From Symbiodinium natans (Eukaryota; Sar; Dinophyceae; Suessiales; Symbiodiniaceae), in NCBI GenBank assembly GCA_905221605.1, contig CAJNDS010002368.1, positions 592,311 to 656,310 on the forward strand: 64,000 bases of DNA, given 5' to 3'. A model generated the notes under the pieces. The model was not told the DNA's origin. It ran no database searches and was given only the letters and a program-made list of their open reading frames with translations. The translations under genes and the position numbers were made by a program. Every line of letters begins with the position of its first letter. Positions within the stretch are counted from its first letter, which is position 1. Of the stretch, positions 23,131 through 32,768 are shown in pieces.

Positions 23131-23986
23131 ATGCCACAAACCCCTAAACCCTGAACCCTCAACCCTAAACCCTCCATGGCTCTCCCCTTTAACTCCTCCG
23201 GGCAGGGGTGCTCCGGATGGGGGCGGGAGCGGCTGGCGCCCTGTCGTGTGGGCTTCGGGATTCAGGGAGCTTCGGGTTTTAAGGTCTCTGCAGTGCGCAG
23301 GGGCCTTTTTGGGGGGGGGGGGGGGGGGGGGCCTTTAGGGTTTAGGGTTTAGGGTTTCGGGTTTATCGGGTTTATAGGGTTTAGGGTTTCGTTGAACCAC
23401 AAGGAAGACCGGTTCCCGGAGCAGGGTTGTGTCTGGGGCTTGTTGGGGTTGTCGGGCCCTTGGGGATATCTTTGGGGATCTATTTTACAAGTAGGGCACC
23501 CCTATTTTCGTGAACCCCCATTTTGGTAGCTGCGGCTTTGAAAGCAGGACCAAAAGCCGCTTCACCCCCAAGCACCTCTGGGGGTTTAGGGTCTAGGGTT
23601 CAGGGTTTAGGGTTTAGGGTTCAGGGTTCAGGGTTCAGGGTTTAGGGTTTAGGGTCACCTTCGAAACATCCCCAAACATCCGGCTCAACATTCCGACGCG
23701 GCCTGTGCTACCCCGTGCCGTGGCGGCGCCACGCTCGGGAACCTAGCGTCTTCGGTTTAGGGTTCAGGGTCTGGGGCTTATTTGAACTTGCGGGTTTGGG
23801 GGTGGTATCCAAGCGCTAGGTCCTTCAATGCTGGGGTTTTGGGTTCAGGGTTTCAAGGGCTCAAGTTTTGAGATTGGTCCGTTGGGTCTGTGGAGGCCGA
23901 GGGCCTTGGCTGCGGCAACCAAGGCTCCTTCAAAAACGGTCTCCGAGGCTTGGGCGGTGTGGCTGGGGGATTGCCCTTGAGAAAAC
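23131..23986. repeat. telomere-type mosaic with a poly-G tract
   Basis: It contains C-rich words right of the TIR, a G homopolymer near 23309-23330, and G-rich TTTAGGG/TTCAGGG arrays near 23336-23390 and 23583-23655. No gene is visible. Confidence 0.6.
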
Positions 23987-24081
23987 ACTTGGAGGTTCAT
24001 GGGAACTTATAAGTAGGGTAACAATGGTTATAACCTTATTTTGGGGGACTTATACTTACGAGTACCCATGAGCCTTCACGT
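23987..24081. mobile_element. MITE-like element (family I)
   Basis: The left end reads ACTTGGAGGTTCATGGGAAC and the right end GTACCCATGAGCCTTCACGT, inverted to each other. The interior AAGTAGGGTAAC is the reverse complement of the GTTACCCTACTT phrase found in other copies. It is non-coding. Confidence 0.7.
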
Positions 24082-24321
24082 ACCGGGGGTCCTGATGACA
24101 ACGCCCAAGTCTTCCAAGTGCTGCAAGTGACCCCAAGCGACTCGCACGCGTCCCAAATGTCCCAATGTCCCAAGCACAAGCCTTCGCCGCCGGCTTAAAT
24201 GAAGAAGTGCTCCAAACAGCAGGTGACGTAAGGGCATCCCTGCTCACATATATTCCATGCGATGAAGGTGTTTGCGTGTCACAAACGAACCCGAGTGCCC
24301 CAAGTCACCCCTGGAATTGGG

Positions 24322-24618
24322 CCCAAGTGTCTCAAGTGGGTTTAGGGTTTAGGGTTTAGGGTTTAGGGTTTAGGGTTTAGGGCTTAGGGTTTAGCAGGTA
24401 AATCGCATGTCCCCAGTGACCGAGTGATTGAGGTGTCACGTTCACAGTGCGGACAAAAGCGTGCCAGTGACACAAGAGGTCCGAGTCCAAGCAACCCAAG
24501 TGTCTCAAGTGGGTTTAGGGTTTAGGGTTTAGGGTTTAGGGTTTAGGGTTTAGGGTTTAGGGCTTAGGGTTTAGGGTTTAGGGTTTAGGGTTTAGGGTTT
24601 AGGGTTTAGCAGGTAAAT
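24322..24618 (+). repeat. duplicated junction unit with TTTAGGG arrays
   Basis: The phrase CCAAGTGTCTCAAGTGGG leads into a TTTAGGG array that ends TTTAGCAGGTAAAT. This whole arrangement occurs twice (about 24322-24405 and 24498-24618), with different array lengths and an approximately 95-bp unique spacer. CCAAGTG-type words are also scattered in the flanks at 24085-24310 and 24640-24700. Confidence 0.8.
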
Positions 24619-25269
24619 TGTTCCTAGTCCCCCCCTAAAGGCTCAAGCGTCCCAAACCTGACCCCCAAGTGACCCACGTGTCCCAAGTGCTCCAAGCGAC
24701 CCGTGTGACACAACTCATTGGTGGCGTCAGTGAAGAGTTTCATAGCAGGTGTGTTACGATAAGAACACCCGGCATCAACAAAAGTACCGGTTGCTTCGCA
24801 AAAAAAAAATATGAGTTGTAAGTGGGCGTTTTGGGGTGGGTAGGTCTGCAGACTTATGCACGGTCACAACGCGCGTTTCCGTCTGGCACGCCCTAAACTC
24901 CAAACCCCAAAAGCAAAACCGAAGCCCCAAACCCTAAATCCGACATGCAACTCCGGGCTTTGAAAGCTAAGCCCTTTAGACCTCTAGCTCCATAGGGTTT
25001 GAAGAAAGGCAACCTGGTTTAGGTTTCAAGGTCTTGGGGCTTCGCAAACTCCTACCGCCACTCAAGACAGGAAACTGGCAGCCCAAAACGCTAAGATTCT
25101 AAACCCAAAACTCGAAACCCTAAACCCCAAATAAACCTTAAACACTGAACCCGAAACCCGAAACCCCACATGCTACCCTTCAAAGCCCCCAAAAAACCCC
25201 AAACAGCTCGGCGCTGTGCCTCGGTACTTTCATGGCCCGCCTCCCGAAAAAAGGGCAGCTCAAATCTTC
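24619..25269. other. non-coding spacer
   Basis: Unique sequence with scattered single CCCTAAA or CCCGAAA words. I see no gene, RNA or structured element. Confidence 0.4.
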
Positions 25270-25450
25270 ATCCCCTAGAGTTTAGGGTTTAGGGTGTTCA
25301 AAAGTTTAGGGTTTAGGGTGTAGGGCTTAGGGTGTCTGGTTTAGGGTTTAGGGTTTAGGGTTAGGGTTTAGGGTTTAGGGTTTAGGGTTTAGGGTTTAGG
25401 GTTTAGGGTTTAGGGTTTAGGGTTTAGGGTTTAGGGTTTAGGGTTTGGTA
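25270..25450 (+). repeat. TTTAGGG array
   Basis: A long G-rich array, imperfect at its left end and nearly perfect over about 25340-25447. Confidence 0.9.
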
Positions 25451-27440
25451 TAGGGTTTAGGCCCTCAAAACTTAAACCCAATTTGCCTGGCGCCTGGCGC
25501 CGAAGCGCAGGGGATCGGCAGGGATCTTAGGGCAGTGTCCCGTCTAGGCGCATGCAAGTGTGTAAACCTCAAAGCACAACACACCCCGGACAACACACAG
25601 AAGTACCTCCCAAAATAGGGGTCCCCTACACCCCTACACATACCCCCACGACTCTGCAACCCTACTCAAGGAAGCACTCAACAGGAGAACCCCTGTTCTA
25701 TTTCATGGTTGGGATAGCATGAAAAAATCAAACTTCTATTCCTTGTTGAGTTTAAGTGCCCTTAAACATGTAAAATGTTACCCCACTGTGACAATGACAA
25801 AGTGTTGTGGGAACCCTAAACCCTAAACCCTAAACCCTAAACCCTAAACCCTAAACCCCTCAGCAGCTGGAAAGGCAGATGCCGCCTCCGCCGTCTGCGC
25901 GCCTGGCCGGACATGGAAAGCTATCATGGCATTCGATCTGATGGGTCTACATTATTTGTCTACATACATACTTACACACATACATACACAGATATGTTTA
26001 AATATGTGTGTCGGTATGTACATCTATGTACCCCGCACATTTCGTAGAATTTTTTGATTGTTTCTTGATGACGTTGACCACCCTCTCGATGATCGCGCCC
26101 TGTGTCGTAGGGTGGGACTTCGGATCTTGCCCTAAACCCTAAACTCTGAACCCTAAACCCTAAACCCTAAACCCTAAACCCCCTAAACCCTCCTAAACCT
26201 GGTTTCAGGTTTGGATGGACTTCGCCTCAAAACGCCAGCAGGATCCATGTACAGGGCTCAGGGTTTCGAGCTTCGGGCTGAGGGTTTAAGGGCTCACAAA
26301 CCTCGGATTAGAGAACCCGCAAACCCTCAACAAAGCCTAAACCCCGTAAAACCCTCCGACCACCACCCCGAAATCCCAAACCCCCAAATCCCAACAAAAC
26401 TGAAAACACACACAAGACCGTCCTCCCTCGGTGTGTCTCTCTCTCTCTCTCTCTCTCTCACTCCGCCTGCCCAGCAGCGATTGGGCCGGGGTGCCGGGCT
26501 GCCCCTTTTCTCCGAGGGCCTTAGACAGGTTGTCAGGGCTGGGCAGAAGGGCTGAGGGTTTCGGGTTTTGGGTTGAGGGTTTAGGGTTCAGGGAGTAGGG
26601 TTGAGGTATGAGGGCTTAGGGTACCTTATACATTGTTAGGCTTCCGGTGGGTTCAAGCAGTTCCTTTGGGAGCTGATCGGCAAGTACTTCGGGCTTAGCC
26701 GGTCAGATATGTGTAATTTACACAAGAAGGGATCCCCCTTATAACGCCAAGGCTCTATAATCCTTATCTTCGGAATTAGGCTTCAGGGTTTAGGGCTTAA
26801 GGTCAGGGTTCCTGGCATACACAATGTGGATCTTTGGCTGGACTCTGAGCGCGGCGTAACTGCCATAGCTTCGGCGCCTTTGAAGATCCTAAACCCTAAA
26901 CCCTAAACCCTAAACCATGATCCTAAACTCAATATGAACCCGAGACCCCAAGCGCTCCAAATCGCTCCAATGTTCAGCTGAGGTCGTGGCTTGAGTGGGG
27001 CATGCAGACTTTGCGGCCCGTCACCTTGCTCCAAGGAGCTCATTCGCGGTTTAGGCGCGAGGTTTAGGTTTGGGTCTAGGGGTCTCAATGGGGTTTAGGA
27101 GTTTCAGGCTTTTCTCAGCTTTACGGGATTTGGGTCTACGGGGTTGCCATGACATCATGGGGCGGAGGAGAGAGCAGGGTTGAGGGTGAGAGGGCTCAGG
27201 CTGGAGGCGTGCTACCAAATATTCGAGCAATCATGGGTGTTCGAAACATTCAACCTCAAAAAAACTTAACCCTAGCCCTAAACCCTAAACCCTCAACACC
27301 TAAACCCTAGCCCTAAACCCTAAACCCTCAACACCTAAACCCCAACTGTTCCAAGGCCACTGCTCGTGGCGGGCCGGGCCACTCCAGGACTCAACGACCT
27401 GAGGACGGGTTCTGGAGTCTTGGCCTTCGGAATTCATGGT
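25451..27440. repeat. telomere-type mosaic and microsatellites
   Basis: It contains a C-rich array at about 25814-25858, ACATACATAC-type repeats at about 25950-26030, a C-rich run at 26130-26190, a CT microsatellite at about 26434-26460 and short C-rich runs near 26890 and 27270-27345. No supported gene is present. Confidence 0.5.
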
Positions 27441-27545
27441 GTGGGTTTAAGGTTTACGGTTTAGGGTTTAGGGTTTCGGGTTTCGGGTTTAGGGTTTAGG
27501 GTTTAGGGTTTAGGGTTTAGGGTTTCGGGTTTAGGGTTTAGGGTT
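27441..27545 (+). repeat. TTTAGGG/TTTCGGG array
   Basis: A G-rich array with local TTTCGGG variants. Confidence 0.85.
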
Positions 27546-27600
27546 TGCCCTCTGCCAAGTGGGGTCCTGGGGAAGAGCGCTGCTGGCCTTGCATTTTGGG

Positions 27601-27683
27601 GCCTGCCCTTATACGAACAGTTCTTAATGGGGAGTATTGTCCCCTTCGGATCCCTATTAAGGACTCTTAGTAGAAGGGGGAAG
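27601..27683. mobile_element. MITE-like element (family II)
   Basis: The left arm has CCCTTATACGAACAGTTCTT and the right arm TTAAGGACTCTTAGTAGAAG followed by a G run, so the arms are inverted to each other. Related elements lie at 47361-47448 and 49319-49408. It is non-coding. Confidence 0.6.
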
Positions 27684-27837
27684 ATCCCAAGGCTCAGGGT
27701 TTATGGAGGGGGTGCCTAAGCTATACTTATTTTGGGATCACACGTGTGCAAGGCATGTTTGGGCAGGTGATCTTACACTCACAGTATGGCATTGCTGTCG
27801 GCTCGTGCTCTTAAGTATTCACCAGCTGGAAATCCCG

Positions 27838-28134
27838 AACCCTAAGCCCTAAACCCTAAACCCTAAACCCTAAACCCTAAACCCTAAACCCTAAACCCTA
27901 AACCCTAAACCCTAAATCGCACAAAGCGCGTGGCCACATTCTGGGGCAGCTCAGGTTCAGACGGGCGCTCGCCTGCCTGATCCCGCTCGGCTGGGGTTTG
28001 ACGAGTTTCTTCGGTTTGGCGGGAGTTTGGGAGCAAATATGTGTAACCCTGAACCCTGAACCCGAAACCCTAAACCCTAAACCCTAACCCTAAACCCTAA
28101 ACCCTAAACCCTAAACCCTAAAGGGTTTAGGGCC
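27838..28134 (-). repeat. CCCTAAA arrays
   Basis: Two C-rich arrays (about 27838-27917 and 28047-28127) flank a unique spacer. The second runs straight into a short AAGGGTTTAGGG, an inward-facing junction. Confidence 0.9.
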
Positions 28135-28266
28135 GAAGGTTTGGACTTCCGAACATGGGCCCTACGTCCAAAAAACCTCCAAATCCCTCTCGCCCCCGCC
28201 CCCGCCCTCCACGCACCACTCTTCGAGCCTTGTGGGCCTCTTCGCGGCCTGGCGCCCCTTGGCTTG

Positions 28267-28285
28267 AGGGTTTAGGGTTTAGGGT

Positions 28286-28317
<32 letters not shown>

Positions 28318-28327
28318 GGTTTAGGGT

Positions 28328-28394
<67 letters not shown>

Positions 28395-28445
28395 GGCTTG
28401 GGCTTTAAGTATTAGGGGTGAGGGTTTGGGGTTGAGGGTTGAGGG
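28267..28445 (+). repeat. TTGAGGG array
   Basis: More than 20 units, mostly TTGAGGG, with a few TTTAGGG. The minus-strand open frame rich in TLNPQPS repeats is the translation of this array. Confidence 0.9.
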
Positions 28446-28555
28446 TTTGGAGTTTAGAAGGGGTTTTGGCATTCTTTTGGTGATCTGTGGGTTTTTTTGA
28501 GCGGATGTTGAGGCCCTCGGCTTCGAGACGTGAAGCTCCGACACCCTAAAGCCTA

Positions 28556-28963
28556 ACCCCTAAACCCTAAACCCTATACCCTAAACCCTAATCCCTGAAC
28601 CCTGAACCCTAAACCCTAAACCCTAAACCCTAAACCCTATACCCTAAACCCTAAACCCTAAACCCTAAACCCTAAACCCTAAACCCTAAACCCTAACCCT
28701 AAACCCTAAACCCTAAACCCTAAACCCTAAACCCTAAACCCTAAACCCTAAACCCTAAACCCTAAACCCTAAACCAAACCCTAAAGCTCCGACACCCTCC
28801 GTGGGCTCCGGGTCTCCGGGCGCGCGCCGCCGCCAGAAACCTCCGGGTGCCGTTGCTGGTTTTTCGGCTTCGGGAGCCCTAAACCCTAAACCCTAAACCC
28901 TAAACCCTAAATCCTAAACCCTAAACCCTAAACCCTAAACCCTAAACCCTAAACCCTAAACCC
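28556..28963 (-). repeat. CCCTAAA arrays
   Basis: A long C-rich array (about 28556-28788) and a second (28877-28963) are separated by about 88 bp of GC-rich unique sequence. Confidence 0.9.
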
Positions 28964-29019
28964 AGGCGTTGGGGGTTTTAGGAGCTTCGGGAGGTCAGGA
29001 GTTGAGGTTTCATGGGGCA

Positions 29020-29170
29020 AGGTTTAGGGTTTTAGGGTTTTAGGGTTTAGGGTTTAGGGTTTAGGGTTTGGGGTTGAGGGTTTAGGGTTTAGGGTTTAGG
29101 GTTTAGGGTTTAGGGTTTAGGGTTTAGGGTTTAGGGTTTAGGGTTTAGGGTTTAGGGTTTAGGGTTTAGG
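29020..29170 (+). repeat. TTTAGGG array
   Basis: A nearly perfect G-rich array of about 20 units. It faces the C-rich array that ends at 28963. Confidence 0.9.
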
Positions 29171-29488
29171 CTGCAGGTCCTGTCGTGCCGGCCGTCCTTG
29201 AGCGACGGGCTTACTTGGAGGGCTTTGGGGGAGGTTATTCAGGGTTTAGGGGGTTTAGGCGGTTTATGGGGCTTGGGGGTTTTAGGGTTTGCGGCTTCGG
29301 ATTTAGGGGTTTAGGGCCTGCAGGCTTCGGATTTAGGGGCGGTTTAGGGGTTCGGGAGCCCTTTTGGCAGACAAGGAATCTGCTCTGTGCTTGGGGTCTG
29401 TCTGCCGACGGGCGCTGCGCTTGTCACCGTGGATGCTGCTTTGACACAGCACCGCAAAATTCTACTGCTACTGCAGGTCCAAAAGAAA
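29171..29488. other. segment 3' of the ABM-like frame
   Basis: GGGTTTAGG-rich degenerate sequence to about 29360, then unique sequence. It lies downstream of the minus-strand coding segment and could include its 3' UTR. No polyadenylation signal is obvious. Confidence 0.3.
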
Positions 29489-30256
29489 TCACTTCCAAAA
29501 CGATCCGCTGTCCAGTTCCCAGAACTTTGTCCCAAGAGGGCCCATGGCTTCTTTGAGCTTCTCCAGCTCTGCCGGAGGTCCCATGACTGACAAATCCAGG
29601 CCGCTTGGGCCAACTATTGCCATCGCCGCGTCAAGAGCTTCTTTCACGTCGCTCAGATGGGCGAGCACGCCTGCCGCGCTTTTGTAGCCCTCTCTGCAAA
29701 AAACTTTGTTCTCGTGGACACAGAAGCCGTAGTAGACGCACTCGCTCGTGCCGGCTTTCGTGCCCTCGTAGAACTTGGGGAATCCGGCTTTGAACTCCTC
29801 CATCTTCCCCTCAGGCACTGTGAAGTACGGGACGATGGTAACATGGGTGTCCTGTTCCGCAAGGCCTCCCCGAAACATGCTGCCCGCATCCAGCTCCCAG
29901 AATTTTGCCCCAAGAGGGCCCATGGCTTCTTTGAGCTTCTCCAGCTCTGCCGGAGGTCCCATGAGCGACAAATCCAGGCCGCTTGGGCCAACTATTGCCA
30001 TCGCCGCGTCAAGAGCTTCTTTCACGTCGCTCAGATGGGCGAGCACGCCTGCCGCGCTTTTGTAGCCCTCTCTGCAAAAAACTTTGTTCTCGTGGACACA
30101 GAAGCCGTAGTAGACGCACTCGCTCGTGCCGGCTTTCGTGCCCTCGTAGAACTTGGGGAATCCGGCTTTGAACTCCTCCATCTTCCCCTCAGGCACTGTG
30201 AAGTACGGGACGATGGTGACATGCCTTTCGCGTTGGTGGCTCTTAAACCCTAAACC
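29489..30256 (-). CDS. tandem ABM-like (dimeric alpha-beta barrel type) protein, 5' end missing
   Basis: The minus-strand frame is open from just after a TAG at 30257-30259 to a stop at 29489-29491. It encodes two repeats of about 126 residues, each with VTIVPYFTVPEGKMEEFKAG, SECVYYGFCVHENKVFCREG, HLSDVKEALDAAMAIVGPSG and LEKLKEAMGPLG. The pattern (beta strand PYF, conserved FYEGTKAG, YYGF, then helices) resembles the antibiotic-biosynthesis-monooxygenase/Dabb fold, whose members act on small molecules as dimers. The actual substrate is unknown. The two repeats are nearly identical in DNA (378-bp period; the residue changes seen are L/V, A/T and A/S), so duplication or conversion is recent. 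There is no in-frame ATG before the first repeat: a GTG at 30196 is the only start-like codon. An upstream exon joined at an AG, or 5' truncation by the telomere-type repeat, is likely. Confidence 0.7.
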   Translation of the reverse strand, partial: GLGFKSHQRERHVTIVPYFTVPEGKMEEFKAGFPKFYEGTKAGTSECVYYGFCVHENKVFCREGYKSAAGVLAHLSDVKEALDAAMAIVGPSGLDLSLMGPPAELEKLKEAMGPLGAKFWELDAGSMFRGGLAEQDTHVTIVPYFTVPEGKMEEFKAGFPKFYEGTKAGTSECVYYGFCVHENKVFCREGYKSAAGVLAHLSDVKEALDAAMAIVGPSGLDLSVMGPPAELEKLKEAMGPLGTKFWELDSGSFWK

Positions 30257-31213
30257 CTAAACCCTAAAGCTATTCAAACTGAACGACGTCCTCTCGCACC
30301 TAACGTCGCCCGTCGCTATTCCCCTGACTGAATCCTGAAAACTTAAGCAGAAGATCTCACACTGCCACATGCTACGATGCTGCGAAGGTACGAGTCTGTC
30401 TCCATGGCTTTGTGTGGCTCGGACGGTCTTGGGGGCTTGAGCGATGAGAAGGACTTCGAGCAAGACGCTGAAACGTGCCGGGTGTAGCGTTTCAGGGTAA
30501 GGAGCTTTCTCTTGGGGTTCTACTGGTTTGCAAGCTCAGGGATTCAACAGTTGGAAGTGAACGTGCACGTTCACGGTTTAGGGAATAGGGTCCAGGGCTT
30601 TTTGATTCCGTACCACAAGAATGAAGTGCGACCGACCTCAAAACCGTGGAAGACCTATCACCTGCAGACAGGTCCCGAATTGTAGGCAAAGTGTCTGGGT
30701 TATCACGAGATGCCATAGCAGGCCTATCTTTCTTGGCTGGGGGGCACCTTCACTGCATCTCATGAGCTGCTGCTGAGGAGACGCTCTGCTAGGTGACGGG
30801 GAATTGTATCAACACCTACAAAATGAACGCCCCTGCAGTCCCTTGGCTCGCCTGCGGAAGATCGCCAGTTGGGGATGGCGAGGCAGTCCGCTCAAGCGGC
30901 TGCGCCTGAGTGAAAGCTCATCAAACACACAGGAGAGCTTCCCCAGCTTTGCAGTACCTTATCTGTACATATATATATGTACATATAGTAACCCCCAATA
31001 CCTGCATACTGTCTCAAGTTGGCCAAAACCTCGAGCCCTGCTCGCCTTTGGCCTTGGGCTCTCAATCCTCTGAACTCTGGCCCCTAATTTGGCCCTGCCG
31101 CAAAGCATCAGGGTTTAGGGCTTGGAAGAATAGGGGCTGCGACCTCGGCACTTGATGCGTGGGTGTATGTATGCAAAACATGCAGAAGACGGCCGCCCTG
31201 CCCCCAATGCAAC

Positions 31214-31264
<51 letters not shown>

Positions 31265-31984
31265 CCCCCCCCGACCCCCCCCTTGTGTCAGGTCATTTGG
31301 CAATGAAACTCAACATGGAAAAGGCATGCCCACTGTGCAGCCACAAGTATGAACGAAAGTTGACCTCGCCGCCATGCCTTTGAGGGCACCATGAAAGCTT
31401 CGGCTGCAGGCACCCATCAGGCTCTCAGCACAAGAGCGGGCGCGACGCTTAACGCGTTCCCCCGGCGCCCTAAACCCTAAACCCAAAACCCTAGAGTACA
31501 GAAGTTCCCCAAGATTCGTGCCAGGACGGACGACCGGGCACTAAAGCTTAAAGCTCGAAGGTTCGTCTCCCAGCCCAAATTCCCCCCCCCAAAAAAAAAA
31601 AATGGACACGATCTCCTCAAAGCCAGTTTTAAAGTTCCAAGGTTCTTCTCCAAGCCCAAACCCTATGTAATCCCCCCCCAAGAGAAAGGACGCGATCTCC
31701 TGAAAGCAAATTAAAGCCTGCAACCCGTGAGGCTCTAGAACTTCATACAGAGGTCTCAAAAGACTCGAGCTGTTATACGAGAAGTGTCAGCGTCCCCACC
31801 AAAGGTACACCAAAGTTGGCAAAACCCCTGACTCCGTCATGGCGTACCGTGAGACCTCTAAACCCTAAACCCTGAACCCTAAACCCTAAGTTGGGAACCT
31901 CCCCTCATATCAGTCTGGGCACCCCCGGTGTGGTAGAGCGCACAAACCTGGGCCGGGCTGGACTCCACATGGAAGGGTTGGGTT
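30257..31984. other. non-coding segment with a 49-nt poly-C tract
   Basis: It contains a short CCCTAAA run, unique sequence, a palindromic GTACATATATATATGTAC tract at about 30965, a C homopolymer at 31215-31263, and two similar C-run/A-run segments near 31560-31700 with shared CCAAGGTTCTTCTCC-type words. The proline-rich frames across the poly-C are artefacts. No gene can be supported. Confidence 0.4.
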
Positions 31985-32447
31985 CTTAGGGTCTAGGGTT
32001 TAGGGTTTAGGGTTTAGGGTTTGGGGTTTGGGGTTTGGGGTTTGGGGTTTAGGGTTTGGGGATTAGGGTTGGGGATTGGGGCTTGGGATTTGGGGTTGGG
32101 GTTTAGAGTTTGGGGTTTGGGACTTTGGGTTCAGGCTTCAGGGTCTAGTGGTCTTAGACCAAAGGTCTTGCGCGCGTGAACGAAGCCAGAAAGAGTGGCG
32201 AGCCAAGGATCCCTGTTGACACAAAGCTTCAGTGTTTAGGGTTTAGGGTTTAGGGTTTAGGGCTTAGGGTTTAAGGCTTCAGGTGGGAAAGAAGCCACCC
32301 CCTTGGATCCTCCTTGGGGCTAGATAAGCCTCCATTGATGCTCCATACCCAATCCCTACACTCCTCACTGATTCAACCCGAAGCCCCCAAAAGCCCTCTT
32401 TAGGGTTTAGGGTTTAGGGTTTAGGGTTTAGGGTTTAGGGTTTAGGG
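31985..32447 (+). repeat. TTTAGGG/TTTGGGG arrays left of the LTR element
   Basis: G-rich arrays lie at about 31985-32120 (mixed TTTGGGG), 32236-32275 and 32401-32447. The last one is interrupted by the LTR element and resumes at 40825. Confidence 0.9.
32443..32447 (+). repeat. left 5-bp target-site duplication (TAGGG)
   Basis: TAGGG immediately precedes the left LTR and also follows the right LTR at 40825-40829. Removing the element and one copy restores an unbroken TTTAGGG array. The repeat nature of the site makes the exact length ambiguous. Confidence 0.65.
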
Positions 32448-32734
32448 TGCGGAGCTGCAGCTGGTATTGTAGAAAGGAGTTAGTGTTGGGAGTTGGAAGG
32501 GTCAACGTACCCGGAAATCTTGTATGGCTCAAGATGGCCGAGAGCCGTCAGCTTTTGTTGAAAAAGTACGTACGCTTGGGGTTGGGTTTAACGGGTTGGA
32601 GTAGTCCCGTCCCTTCTCCCTTATCCTGTCCCCTTAGGGCTGGGTGTTCTTGTTTCTGGTTCGATCTGGGAAATCTATATAGGCGACTGTTGGGGGTTGG
32701 TTTCTTTCCCTGTTCCCTTTCGGTTGCCCCCGTA
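32448..32734 (+). repeat. 5' LTR
   Basis: It is 287 bp, beginning TGCGGAGCTGCAGCTGG and ending GTTGCCCCCGTA, and matches 40538-40824 at 285 of 287 positions. It should hold the promoter and transcription start, but no TATA box is clear. Its short open frame is repeated in the 3' LTR and is not evidence of a gene. Confidence 0.92.
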
Positions 32735-32754
32735 GGTTATGAACCCAAATTAGG
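32735..32754 (+). promoter_or_regulatory. primer binding site, tRNA-Met anticodon-arm type
   Basis: GGTTATGAACCCAAATTAGG starts directly after the LTR. Its reverse complement contains TTGGG-TTCATAA-CC, which fits a tRNA anticodon stem, a 7-nt loop with anticodon CAT, and the start of the 3' stem. Drosophila copia uses a similar GGTTATGGGCCCA site paired to a half-molecule of initiator tRNA-Met. This match is from memory, without a tRNA from this organism. Confidence 0.6.
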
Positions 32755-32768
32755 TTCCCTGCGGTCAA

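Noticed and set aside
28272-28544. TLNPQPS-repeat protein on the minus strand
   Set aside because: A direct translation of the TTGAGGG array.
29657-30253. 198-codon plus-strand frame opposite the ABM-like segment
   Set aside because: It is a shadow of the minus-strand coding frame. The minus frame has the recognisable domain pattern and sensible composition.
31152-31383. Pro-rich frame with a CPLC motif resembling the start of a RING finger
   Set aside because: The proline run is the poly-C tract, and the downstream cysteine/histidine pattern is broken by a stop. Too little remains to call even a pseudogene.
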